Source: Winogradskyella pacifica
GTDB lineage: Bacteria; Bacteroidota; Bacteroidia; Flavobacteriales; Flavobacteriaceae
Length of the DNA stretch: 64,000 nt
Reading direction: 5' to 3'
Assembly: GCF_013403915.1 (NCBI RefSeq)
Contig: NZ_JABFDI010000002.1
Span: forward strand, 62,001-126,000
The translations under genes were made by a program, and so were the position numbers. The notes beneath the pieces are model-generated. The model did no database searches. It saw nothing but the letters and a program-made list of their open reading frames with translations, and was not told where the DNA came from. Of the stretch, positions 24,886-32,783 are shown piece after piece. Position 1 is the first letter of the stretch. Every line of letters starts with the position of its first letter.

Positions 24886-25665
24886 ATGCAAAACTGGATT
24901 GAATTACTTTCTGAATTTAAACAAAAGCAAATACCTGTTGCCTTTATAACGGTAACGAAGTGCTTAGGGTCAACTCCTTGTGTGGTGGGTTCGCGCATGT
25001 TAGTGACGGAGAATAAAGATATTCACGGAACCATAGGAGGAGGAAAACTTGAATTTAAAGCCATAGACGAAGCTATCGTTGCTTTAAAAGAGAACATAAT
25101 TATTGAATCCACATATACTTTAGGTCCAGAATTTGAACAATGTTGCGGAGGAAAAGTAGAATTTATCATAGAACCCATGAATCAATCACCAGAATTATTT
25201 TTATTTGGAGCAGGACATATTGGTGTTGAAATCTGCAAACTTTTAGTCGATACACCTTTTAAAGTGAACCTTATAGATTCGCGCGAAGATTGGTTTTCTA
25301 ATTTAGAATTAGATAAAAGTGTAACGACACATCAAGCGATCGAAACCGATTTTAAATCGTTTAAAGATGCTGTGAAATGGGGACCTAATTGTTATGTTCT
25401 CGTGCTAACACATAATCATGCCATCGATTTTGATTTGATAACTATGGCTTTGCAAAATGAAACTAAATTTCTAGGATTAATAGGAAGCAAAACAAAAAAA
25501 GTACGGTTCAATACGATGTTGATTAAAGAAATGGGTATTCCTGAAGGGATGACAAATGTGGTTTGTCCAATAGGATTAGATATCGGAGGAGATACACCAA
25601 AAGAAATCGCGATTAGTGTGGTCGCACAATTACTTCAAGTGCATTATCAGTCAGTAACTAAATAG
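24886..25665 (+). CDS. xdhC: XdhC-family molybdenum cofactor insertion protein
   Basis: 260 residues from the ATG at 24886; the open frame extends to a TTG at 24811 but that leader is low-complexity and not part of the domain. Motifs are FITVTKCLGSTPCVVGSRML (XdhC/CoxI N-terminal domain), GTIGGGKLE (48-56), CCGGKVEF, and a Rossmann-type LFGAGHIGVE in the C-terminal half with LGLIGSKTKKVRF. XdhC binds, sulfurates and hands over molybdenum cofactor to xanthine-dehydrogenase-type enzymes, which fits the XDH genes 2.5 kb downstream on the other strand. A small-repeat segment follows the stop codon. Confidence 0.92.
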   Translation: MQNWIELLSEFKQKQIPVAFITVTKCLGSTPCVVGSRMLVTENKDIHGTIGGGKLEFKAIDEAIVALKENIIIESTYTLGPEFEQCCGGKVEFIIEPMNQSPELFLFGAGHIGVEICKLLVDTPFKVNLIDSREDWFSNLELDKSVTTHQAIETDFKSFKDAVKWGPNCYVLVLTHNHAIDFDLITMALQNETKFLGLIGSKTKKVRFNTMLIKEMGIPEGMTNVVCPIGLDIGGDTPKEIAISVVAQLLQVHYQSVTK

Positions 25666-25669
25666 ATAA

Positions 25670-25740
25670 TGTCATTCTGAGCAAAGCGAAGAATCTCTTC
25701 ATAAAACGAAATTTAAAAAAGATTCCCGTTTTTACGGGAA
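25670..25740. repeat. Small repeats between xdhC and the membrane-protein gene
   Basis: A gtcattctgagcaaagcgaagaatctc segment (25671-25699, a phrase common as an intergenic repeat in Bacteroidetes) is followed by a perfect hairpin TTCCCGT-TTTT-ACGGGAA (25723-25740). The hairpin ends 5 bases before the ATG at 25746. Confidence 0.65.
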
Positions 25741-25745
25741 GTAGC

Positions 25746-26753
25746 ATGAAAAACAACAAGTCCATTATAGAAAAACTAACAGCACTTTGGGCTCTAAACG
25801 AGTCCGGTTTAGGCGGTTTTTTACACGTATTTAACTCACCATTTACAGGGTTAATTGTTGGTGGAGTGTCCATTTTACTCATTAGTTTAATTGCCTATTA
25901 TGCCGAAAATAAATGGCAAGCCATCTTAAAAGCATTGGTCATTGTCTTAATTATAAAAATGGCAGTGAGTCCATATTCTCCATTCGGAGCTTATGTTGCT
26001 GTGAGTTTTCAAGCGGTTTTGGGCGCGATTTTATTTTCTAATTTCTCATGGAAAGGAGCTACGATAATGGTTTTAGGAATGGTGACCTTTTTAGAATCGG
26101 CCCTTCAAAAATTATTAATACTAACCATTGTTTACGGAACAAACCTCTGGGAAGCCATTGATATTTATGGTGCTTGGGTTCAGAAAAAATTAAATTTTGT
26201 TTCAGAAACGTCTACAACATCAGTTTTAGTCACCACCTATCTTTTGGTTTATGGTATTTGTGGAATTTTAGCAGGGATTTTTATTAAAAATACGATTAAG
26301 ATTATTTCGAATAAAAAAGAAACTGATTTTTATCTTCATCTTGAAACGAATAAACGCGATAAGAAAACCAAAAAAGTAGCTTTTAAAACGAAAGTCATTT
26401 GGGTGTGGTTAAGCACTGTTGCGGTTATGGTTTTAGCCTTTTCAATATTTGGAGGTCCTCTTTTTGGGTGGCAAAAAGCCATTTATATCGTCTTGCGAAG
26501 TTTCTTCATTTTAATGCTTTGGTATCTAGTAATTGGCCCTTTTTTGTTGAAAGTGGTTCAGAAATATCTTCGAAAAAAAGAATCCAAATATCAAGAGGAT
26601 ATTGCGAATGCGATGGACTTGTTTCCGTATTTCCGTCAAATCATTGCATTCACATGGAAAGACACAAAACATTTAAAAGGCTACACGAGATTCCAATATT
26701 TTATGGCGAATAGCATTTCTAATTGTATTCATTTTAAAGTGCCTTCAGAATGA
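25746..26753 (+). CDS. Polytopic membrane protein of unknown function
   Basis: 335 residues with about seven hydrophobic helices: roughly 36-54, 57-73, 78-96, 101-127, 158-181, 216-240 and 246-272, then a basic C-terminal ~60 residues in the cytoplasm. The N-terminal six-helix part has small-residue-rich helices and a charged loop reminiscent of ECF-type S-components or other small-solute transporters, but I do not recognise the family. It is sandwiched between xdhC and a THEP1-like NTPase and overlaps the latter by 4 bp (ATGA), so the two are translationally coupled and probably work together. A role linked to the molybdenum enzyme or its substrate is inference only. Confidence 0.75.
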   Translation: MKNNKSIIEKLTALWALNESGLGGFLHVFNSPFTGLIVGGVSILLISLIAYYAENKWQAILKALVIVLIIKMAVSPYSPFGAYVAVSFQAVLGAILFSNFSWKGATIMVLGMVTFLESALQKLLILTIVYGTNLWEAIDIYGAWVQKKLNFVSETSTTSVLVTTYLLVYGICGILAGIFIKNTIKIISNKKETDFYLHLETNKRDKKTKKVAFKTKVIWVWLSTVAVMVLAFSIFGGPLFGWQKAIYIVLRSFFILMLWYLVIGPFLLKVVQKYLRKKESKYQEDIANAMDLFPYFRQIIAFTWKDTKHLKGYTRFQYFMANSISNCIHFKVPSE

Positions 26754-27235
26754 TATATATCCTCAGAGGTGCTGTACGAACAGGAAAAACAACAGCTTTA
26801 TTAGAGTGGTGTAAAAACCGTGATGATGTTGATGGATTATTGTGTCCGGATAATGCCCAAGGAAAGCGCTATTTTCTGGAAGTAAAATCTAAGAATGAAT
26901 TTGAACTTGAAACTGAACTCGAAACTGAATCCATCATTGAAATTGGAAACTTTAAGTTTTTAAAATCGGCTTTTGAAAAAGCGAATACTTATTTACTAGC
27001 TGTTGCTTCAAAAAATGAATCGCAGTATCTTATTATTGATGAATTAGGCAAGTTGGAATTGAAAGGTGAAGGCTTGTATTTGTCAGCAGAAAGATTGATT
27101 CCTAATTATGAAACTAATGAAAACAAGCACCTCATTCTTGTTGTTAGAGATTATTTATTGGAGGCTGTTTTGACGCATTATTCAATAGAGAAATATAGGA
27201 TTCTCACAAAAGTAAATTTAGAAACACTGAATTAG
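26750..27235 (+). CDS. THEP1-like P-loop nucleoside-triphosphatase
   Basis: 161 residues. Walker A is GAVRTGKTT (7-15) at the very N-terminus, and the Walker B-like phrase LIIDELGKLELKG (94-106) is the signature of the NTPase_1/THEP1 family. The start overlaps the membrane-protein gene by 4 bp. Residues 50-60 (EFELETELETE) are encoded by a GAA-CTT/ACT repeat run (26897-26930) resembling the noncoding GAAACT-type repeat at 32737-32781; they fall in a loop between Walker A and the core. The family hydrolyses NTPs without an agreed physiological role. The coupled membrane protein suggests an energised membrane process. Confidence 0.83.
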   Translation: MIYILRGAVRTGKTTALLEWCKNRDDVDGLLCPDNAQGKRYFLEVKSKNEFELETELETESIIEIGNFKFLKSAFEKANTYLLAVASKNESQYLIIDELGKLELKGEGLYLSAERLIPNYETNENKHLILVVRDYLLEAVLTHYSIEKYRILTKVNLETLN

Positions 27236-27536
27236 TCCTGTAAGGTTTTAAAAACCTGACAGGTCTGGTAAGTAGATGTTCCGCATCACACAATCTCATT
27301 TGTGTTAGTATGGTGAGGTCTTATTTGAAATAGTAGACCTCGCAGGTTTTTCAAACCTAGCAGGTCTGGTAAGCAAGAACATATAATCTATTTGTTCGGC
27401 TGTTATCCTGATGTGATTTTAAAAATTTGCGACTGTTAATTAGCTTTTATACCTGTCAGGTTTTAAAAACCTTACAGGATATGTACAATAGTAATTTTCT
27501 TCTCATTAATGAGATTCCTGCGTTTGCAGGAATTGG
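27236..27536. repeat. Gap filled with three AGGTTTTTAAAACCT palindromes and a hairpin
   Basis: This 301-bp gap between convergent genes contains three related palindromes (27237-27264, 27334-27366 with agacct/aggtct outer arms, and 27451-27478) spaced by about 70-90 bp. It also holds a perfect hairpin attcctgc-gttt-gcaggaat (27514-27533), which ends 3 bases from the stop codon of the minus-strand gene. Copies 1 and 2 are both followed by ctggtaag. I see no ORF. It may serve as a termination zone. Confidence 0.75.
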
Positions 27537-27911
27537 TCAAGAAAAAATAGTCTCACTCAAAGCATAATAAATCGCCATTAAAGCAGAGAAAACGGCAGAT
27601 CCAAGAAACCTCCATTTCTGTCGGAATCGATTTTGAATAATATAATTTGCCATAAAGGAAATAGGAATATTCACTAGAAATGACCAAAACGCAATCTCTA
27701 AAAGATTAAAACCAATAGCTTCAACCTGACCTGAAAATAATTTAATAAACAGTAAATGTCGGGCAATCCATAAGGGGTTAAAATAGGCTATTGCTAAAAT
27801 AGTTTTACTTAATGTGGCTTTAGTCCCTTTTCTAAACTGTGTCGTTTTCACAATCCAATCAAAATAATTCGGGATTTCAAACGCATAAAAAGTAGCACCA
27901 ATAAACATCAT
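27537..27911 (-). CDS. Small membrane protein, start unclear
   Basis: The first ATG gives 124 residues with three or four hydrophobic helices. The same frame stays open and protein-like upstream to a stop at 28050-28052 (residues YSAGDTIAALLLGEFVWYRL precede the ATG closely), but contains no ATG, GTG or TTG. Either the short form is made, a non-standard start is used, or the original start was removed when the inverted repeat at 28052-28134 arrived. The extended form (~170 aa) weakly recalls small four-helix exporters such as AlaE; this is tentative. It lies downstream of xanthine dehydrogenase on the same strand. Confidence 0.6.
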   Translation of the reverse strand: MMFIGATFYAFEIPNYFDWIVKTTQFRKGTKATLSKTILAIAYFNPLWIARHLLFIKLFSGQVEAIGFNLLEIAFWSFLVNIPISFMANYIIQNRFRQKWRFLGSAVFSALMAIYYALSETIFS

Positions 27912-28051
27912 GCCTAGTAAGCGATACCAGACGAATTCACCAAGTAAAAGTGCAGCAATAGTATCACCTGCACTGTAAATTAGTGCACCTTTAAGGATGT
28001 TTTGTTTTTTGTAATGTAGAGCGATAAGGCGTTTATTTATTGTGATTATTT

Positions 28052-28134
28052 ACACCCCTAAAGTCCCCTCAAGGGGACAATAGTACCAATGTTTATTTTT
28101 TGAAATGTCCCCTTGAGGGGACTTTAGGGGGTGT
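28052..28134. repeat. Long near-perfect inverted repeat (28/29 bp arms)
   Basis: The left arm (28052-28079) and right arm (28106-28134) are reverse complements over 28 of 29 positions (one missing C), separated by a 26-bp spacer. Each arm also contains an internal cccctcaagggg palindrome. It lies between the stop codon of the XDH large subunit and the next minus-strand gene, and in RNA would form a very stable hairpin. The stop codon that closes the upstream frame of the 27537-27911 gene lies at its edge. Confidence 0.85.
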
Positions 28135-28141
28135 TCTTTGT

Positions 28142-30472
28142 TCATTTTTTATTTTCATACAACCCCATCAAAACCTTCTCAGGTGTCATCGGTGCATGAA
28201 ATTCTAAATCATAATTAGAATTAAAAGCCTTTATCGCATTTTGAAGCGCAAAATAAGTACCAATGCCATACATTAATGGTGGCTCACCAACGGCTTTAGA
28301 TTTTAAAATCGCCATGTCATTGCCTTCAGTTTCTACAGGAATCACTTCCACACATTTTGGTACAGAAAATATATCAGGCACTTTATAGGTTGATAGCGCA
28401 TTCGATAACAATTTACCATCATCATTATAGGCAATTTCTTCCATGGTCATCCAACCGATACCTTGTATTAAAGCACCTTCTACTTGACCTAAATCGATGC
28501 CTTCACTCATACTTTTTCCGTAATCGTGCACGATTTTAACGGAGTCAAATTCGTAAGTGCCACGCGTACAATCTACAGTCACCGTTGTGATGGCTGTTCC
28601 GTATACGTGATAGGCAAAAGGATGTCCTTTTTCTTTGGTTTTATCAAAGTGAATCTCTGGTGTGGCGTAATGGGTGTTTTCAGTTAAAGCGACACGTTTG
28701 AGCATGGCACTACTGATGAGTTCTGTCCAAGATAATTCGGATGGTTTATCATTTATAAAGACAGATTCATCCTTTAAAGTAATGTCTTTTTCTGACACAT
28801 TTAAATCTTCTGAAGCCACTAGTTTTAGGCGTTCTACTAAAGCATTACAAGCCATTAGAGTTGCTTTTCCATTTAAATCTGCCGTAGAACTCGCAGCAGA
28901 AGGCGACGTATTAGCCACACGCGTAGTATTGGTGGTTTCTATTTTGATTTTATCAATAGGAATCGAAAATACATCCGCAGCAATCTGCATCATTTTGGTA
29001 TTCACACCTTGACCCATTTCTACAGCCGCTGTGCTTATGCCAACACTGCCATCTAAATAAATATGAACCAAAGCACGTGCATGATTCATTGGTGTGTTGG
29101 TAAACGATATACCAAAGGTAATTGGCATAAACGAAAGCCCTTTCTTGAAGGCTGTATTGTTTTTGTTGAAATCAGCAACTTCTTGTTCTAAGGCGTCACT
29201 GCTAAATATGCTTTTAGCAGAATGCCATGTGTTTTTGGCTTCTACTTTTTTAGCAATTTGTCCGTACGAAAATGTGTCATTTTCATCTAACAAATTAACT
29301 TCTTGAATTTTTATAGCTGAAACCCCAATTTCAGAAGCTGCTTTGGCAATAGCAGACTCAATCACAAACATACCTTGTGGTCCACCAAAACCTCTAAAGG
29401 CTGTATTTGGTGGTAAGTTGGTTTTACAACTCAATACTTTTGTGGTCACGTTTGGTACGTAATAACTATTGGTGGCATGAAATAAGGTACGCTCAGCAAT
29501 GGCAGGAGATAAATCTGCAGCAGCACCAGAATTTTGTAAAAATTCCGTTTGGTAGGCTAGAATTTTTAGGTCTTTGGATAAGCCAATTTTATAGGTGCTT
29601 TCGTAAGGATGACGCTTTCCTGTCATGCGTAAATCGTCATGACGATTCAGTATCAATTTTACCGATTGGCTTAGGTGATGCGTTGCCAAAGCAACCATAA
29701 CTGCCCAAGGTGTGGCTTGGTCTTCTTTTCCACCAAATCCACCACCAAGACGTGTCACATCGACTTCAATTTTATGCATTGCAATGCCTAAAACTTTTGC
29801 AATCGTTTTTTGTACAGCCGTTGGACCTTGCGTAGATGAAGTGATTTTTATATTGCCATTTTCCATTGGTTCGGCGTAAGCGCCTTGTGCTTCAATGTAT
29901 AAATGTTCTTGACCGTTGGAAAAGGTTTCACCTTCAAAAACATAGTCACATTCTGTAAATACTTTTTCGGTATCACCTAAACTAAAAGAGCGTGGTGCGT
30001 TAATAAAACTACCTTTTGCTTTGGCTTCTTTTGCTGTGGTGATGACTGGTAAATCTTCAATTTCAATCTCGATTAAACCTCTTGCTTTTCTTGCGATAAA
30101 TTCCGATTCGGCAACAATTAAAGCAATTGGCATGCCCCAAAAATGAACCTCGTCTTCTGCAAATAAAGGTTCGTCTGCGATGATGCCTCCAATTTCATTT
30201 TCGCCAGGAACATCTTTGTAGGTAAAAATACGTTCGACACCTTCCAAAGCTTCTGCTTTAGAATAATCGATATGTTTTATTTTTCCGTGTGCTTTTGGTG
30301 AGTCAAAAACCACGGCGTGAAATGTACCTTGTCTAATATTAACATCATCAACATACAAGGATTCACCACGAACATGCGTATATGAATCTAAGTTTTTAAT
30401 GCTTTGCTTTAATGACAGAGAAACGGCGTCTAACTTAGTGTCTAAGACTTTATTTGATTTGTTTTTATGCAT
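28142..30472 (-). CDS. xdhB: Xanthine dehydrogenase molybdopterin-binding subunit
   Basis: 776 residues from the ATG at 30472, which overlaps the small-subunit stop by 8 bp; a TTG three codons upstream is the alternative. The N-terminal domain (ESLYVDDVNIRQGTFHAVVF) is the a/b hammerhead. The Moco-binding part includes GGGFGGKEDQATPWAV, FRGFGGPQGMFVIE and VEMGQGVNTKMMQIAADVF, and near the C-terminus KAVGEPPLMYGIGTYFALQN with the catalytic Glu of GEPP. It oxidises hypoxanthine/xanthine to urate with a small FAD/Fe-S partner. XdhC upstream inserts the cofactor and GuaD can supply xanthine, so the assignment to purine oxidation is well supported. Confidence 0.93.
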   Translation of the reverse strand: MHKNKSNKVLDTKLDAVSLSLKQSIKNLDSYTHVRGESLYVDDVNIRQGTFHAVVFDSPKAHGKIKHIDYSKAEALEGVERIFTYKDVPGENEIGGIIADEPLFAEDEVHFWGMPIALIVAESEFIARKARGLIEIEIEDLPVITTAKEAKAKGSFINAPRSFSLGDTEKVFTECDYVFEGETFSNGQEHLYIEAQGAYAEPMENGNIKITSSTQGPTAVQKTIAKVLGIAMHKIEVDVTRLGGGFGGKEDQATPWAVMVALATHHLSQSVKLILNRHDDLRMTGKRHPYESTYKIGLSKDLKILAYQTEFLQNSGAAADLSPAIAERTLFHATNSYYVPNVTTKVLSCKTNLPPNTAFRGFGGPQGMFVIESAIAKAASEIGVSAIKIQEVNLLDENDTFSYGQIAKKVEAKNTWHSAKSIFSSDALEQEVADFNKNNTAFKKGLSFMPITFGISFTNTPMNHARALVHIYLDGSVGISTAAVEMGQGVNTKMMQIAADVFSIPIDKIKIETTNTTRVANTSPSAASSTADLNGKATLMACNALVERLKLVASEDLNVSEKDITLKDESVFINDKPSELSWTELISSAMLKRVALTENTHYATPEIHFDKTKEKGHPFAYHVYGTAITTVTVDCTRGTYEFDSVKIVHDYGKSMSEGIDLGQVEGALIQGIGWMTMEEIAYNDDGKLLSNALSTYKVPDIFSVPKCVEVIPVETEGNDMAILKSKAVGEPPLMYGIGTYFALQNAIKAFNSNYDLEFHAPMTPEKVLMGLYENKK

Positions 30473-31874
30473 GTTGAACAAAATCGTTTAAGGTGAAATG
30501 ATTGGGGAACAACTCCGTAAAATGCGCGAAAAACAATTGTCTTGCGAGCAAACGCTTATAATCACTAGTTCCGCGAACATCGCTAATTGGAGTGATTTCC
30601 TTTTGAAGTATCTCATTAGCTTCTAATATCGTTTCGGAAGTCAGTGGTTTTCCTGTTAAAAATGCTGAGGTATCGTGTAAATACTTCGGAATTGCAGCAA
30701 CACCGCCAAGAGATACATGAGCTTCTGAAATGGTGTCATTTTCAATTGATAAATGTATAGCAGAATTGACGCTTGCAATATCCAAATGGGTGCGTTTACA
30801 AACTTTTTCAAAATTGAAAAAGGACTGCGCTGTTGGTAATTTAAAGCTTATTGTTTTTAAAAGTTCACGATCGTTTAAGTCGTAAGTTTTATACCCTTGA
30901 TAAAAGTTATTTAGTGCAACACTACGCTCTTCGTCTTTTTCATTGGTGATCGTAAGATCACTATTGAGTGCTAAGAAAAATATAGTCATATCTCCAATAG
31001 GCGAAGCATTGGCTATGTTTCCACCCAAAGAAGCCATGTTTCTAATTTGTTCTGAAGAGACCAATTTTAAATGTTTTCTTAAATTGGGTAAAATGCTATT
31101 TAACTCTGTGTGATTCCATAAATCAGAAACGGTAGAGTTGGTTCCGATGGTGCAAATTCCGTTTTCAATTGAAATGCCTTTTAAATAATCTTTCTCAGCA
31201 ATTAGGTGTACGTCGTTATCTGCTAAATGATCTGCTTTCTGGACGTATAAGTCCGTTCCGCCAGAAACATATTTTCCTTTGGGTTGATTTATATACTTTC
31301 CTTCAATATCTTTTAAACGTTGTGGAATGCTTTCGAAATATTCTGGAATAAATCCATTGTCAATTAACCATTTAAAAGAATTTTTTTCTTGATGCTCTAG
31401 TTTTTCAACCACTTGATGTGCCGCTTTTTCAATGGCTTTATAACCTGTACATCTACAAATGTTTCCACTAATAGCGTCAATGGCATTGCTGTAATTGTTT
31501 TCAGAATTCGATAATGCAAAACCAGTTAAGGCTACCACAAAACCAGGTGTGCAAAATCCGCATTGGGTCGCGTAATTTGCTTTCATGGCTTCTTGAGCTG
31601 TGGTGAGTTTGTCTTTTAGATTGGTGCCTTCAACCGTTACAATATGTTTGCCATGTGCGTTTCCTAATGGTGAAATACATGAGGTGATACTTTGGTACTC
31701 CATCGTATCGTCGTTTAGTGTACCGACCAAAAGTGTGCAAGCACCACAATCGCCTTCACGACAACCAATTTTGGTGCCTGTTAAGCGTTGTTGGTAACGT
31801 ACAAAATCCAATAAAGTGGTTCCGGAATGCTCCGATGTTTTAATGGTTTTGTTATTTAGGATGAAGGTGATCAT
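30465..31874 (-). CDS. xdhA: Xanthine dehydrogenase small subunit (2Fe-2S and FAD)
   Basis: 469 residues. The N-terminal plant-type [2Fe-2S] cluster is CREGDCGACTLLVG plus an upstream Cys. The second cluster domain has CGFCTPGFVVAL and ICRCTGYKAIEKA. The FAD-binding domain (~185-360) has YVSGGTDLYVQ and MASLGGNIANASPIGD, followed by the CO_deh_flav_C domain with DIASVNSAIHL. Electrons pass from the Mo site via two Fe-S clusters to FAD and then NAD+. It is first in the two-gene operon; the large subunit overlaps its stop by 8 bp. The intergenic region up to guaD (31875-32065) is 191 bp and shows no clear terminator. Confidence 0.93.
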   Translation of the reverse strand: MITFILNNKTIKTSEHSGTTLLDFVRYQQRLTGTKIGCREGDCGACTLLVGTLNDDTMEYQSITSCISPLGNAHGKHIVTVEGTNLKDKLTTAQEAMKANYATQCGFCTPGFVVALTGFALSNSENNYSNAIDAISGNICRCTGYKAIEKAAHQVVEKLEHQEKNSFKWLIDNGFIPEYFESIPQRLKDIEGKYINQPKGKYVSGGTDLYVQKADHLADNDVHLIAEKDYLKGISIENGICTIGTNSTVSDLWNHTELNSILPNLRKHLKLVSSEQIRNMASLGGNIANASPIGDMTIFFLALNSDLTITNEKDEERSVALNNFYQGYKTYDLNDRELLKTISFKLPTAQSFFNFEKVCKRTHLDIASVNSAIHLSIENDTISEAHVSLGGVAAIPKYLHDTSAFLTGKPLTSETILEANEILQKEITPISDVRGTSDYKRLLARQLFFAHFTELFPNHFTLNDFVQHA

Positions 31875-32065
31875 ATACTGTGTTTTCTGTAATCAATCAT
31901 TGTTGTCTCATAAAAGCCGAAAGACCGCTGCGCTGATAGAGTCAAGAACAAAGACTGAATTCTAACTAATTGATAAACAAAGTTAAATTCAATGTTGTTT
32001 TTTATACTTCATATAAAACAAAGCGTTTTAGTTTTCTTTATCCGTCTTCCGTCTATAAAAAAAAA

Positions 32066-32539
32066 CTAATACTCAGTCTTATCCATTTTCTTAGTCCATT
32101 CTTGAAATGGTTCTAATGCAACCTCACGAGCTAATTGCTCAAAAGGAATGCTGCGTTCTGAGTATGGTAATGGAATTTCTTTGTAAATAAATTCATCATC
32201 AAAGCCAATATTTGCAGCATCTACTTGGTTACTTCCATAATATACTTTGTCTGGTCTCGCCCAATAAATAGCACCTAAACACATAGGGCAAGGCTCGCAA
32301 GAGGTGTAAATTTCGCAACCATCTAGTTGAAAAGAATCTAGGTTTTTACAAGCATCTCTAATCGCTGTAACTTCAGCATGTGCTGTTGGGTCGTTGGTAG
32401 AGGTAACTTTGTTATTTCCACGTCCTACAATTTTTCCGTCTTTAACAACGACACAGCCAAATGGTCCGCCTTCATTGTTGTTCATTCCTTTTAGCGCTGC
32501 GTTTACAGCTTCTTTCATGAATTGTTCTTTATTGTTCAT
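32066..32539 (-). CDS. guaD: Guanine deaminase (CDA-fold)
   Basis: 157 residues of the cytidine-deaminase-like fold. The zinc motif HAEVTAIRDAC supplies His and the catalytic Glu, and TSCEPCPMCLGAI supplies the two Cys. The length and C-terminus (domain-swapped tail FQEWTKKMDKTEY) match Bacillus-type guanine deaminase rather than tRNA adenosine deaminase TadA; TadA is the main alternative. It converts guanine to xanthine, the substrate of the XDH encoded just downstream on the same strand, which supports GuaD. A heptanucleotide tandem repeat lies 78 bp upstream of its start. Confidence 0.88.
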   Translation of the reverse strand: MNNKEQFMKEAVNAALKGMNNNEGGPFGCVVVKDGKIVGRGNNKVTSTNDPTAHAEVTAIRDACKNLDSFQLDGCEIYTSCEPCPMCLGAIYWARPDKVYYGSNQVDAANIGFDDEFIYKEIPLPYSERSIPFEQLAREVALEPFQEWTKKMDKTEY

Positions 32540-32617
32540 ATATAATTTGTGTCTATTTTTAGTTTTGAATAAAGGTATTAAAATTTTGATAATGGAATGA
32601 AAACGGATTTATTTTAA

Positions 32618-32715
32618 GAGCCAAGAGCCAAGAGCCAAGAGCCAAGAGCCAAGAGCCAAGAGCCAAGAGCCAAGAGCCGTGAGTCGTGAGTTGTGAGTTG
32701 TGAGTTGTGAGTCAA
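32618..32715. repeat. Heptanucleotide tandem repeat, 14 units
   Basis: Eight perfect GAGCCAA units (32618-32673) are followed by GAGCCGT, GAGTCGT, three GAGTTGT and one GAGTCAA, 98 bp in all. It is intergenic, upstream of guaD (minus) and downstream of tamL (minus). Units change stepwise from left to right. A 7-bp unit is prone to slippage, so copy number may vary between strains. Confidence 0.95.
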
Positions 32716-32736
32716 GATGAGCTGTGAATTTAAAAT

Positions 32737-32781
32737 TTCAGTTTCAGTTTCAATTTCGAGTTCAACTTCAGCTACAACTTC
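32737..32781. repeat. Degenerate hexamer repeat (TTTCAG-type)
   Basis: About seven imperfect six-base units (tttcag, tttcag, tttcaa, tttcga, gttcaa, cttcag, ctacaa) end directly at the stop codon region of tamL. Read on the minus strand they are GAAACT/GAAGTT-like, related to the run inside the NTPase coding sequence at 26897-26930. Confidence 0.7.
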
Positions 32782-32783
32782 AT

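Noticed and set aside
26399..26713. Open frame overlapping the membrane-protein gene in another frame
   Set aside because: It lies completely within the supported gene and lacks a domain or start context.
28052..28134. Inverted repeat as the end of an insertion sequence
   Set aside because: The spacer is only 26 bp and no transposase frame or target-site duplication is visible; it is a small palindromic element.
31875..32065. Possible small RNA or repeat (aaagaccgctgcgctgatag) upstream of xdhA
   Set aside because: It looks unlike the surrounding AT-rich spacer, but I see no promoter, terminator or second copy in the window to support a call.
32618..32715. Possible CRISPR array
   Set aside because: The units are contiguous 7-mers without spacers, so it is a tandem repeat, and no cas genes are near.
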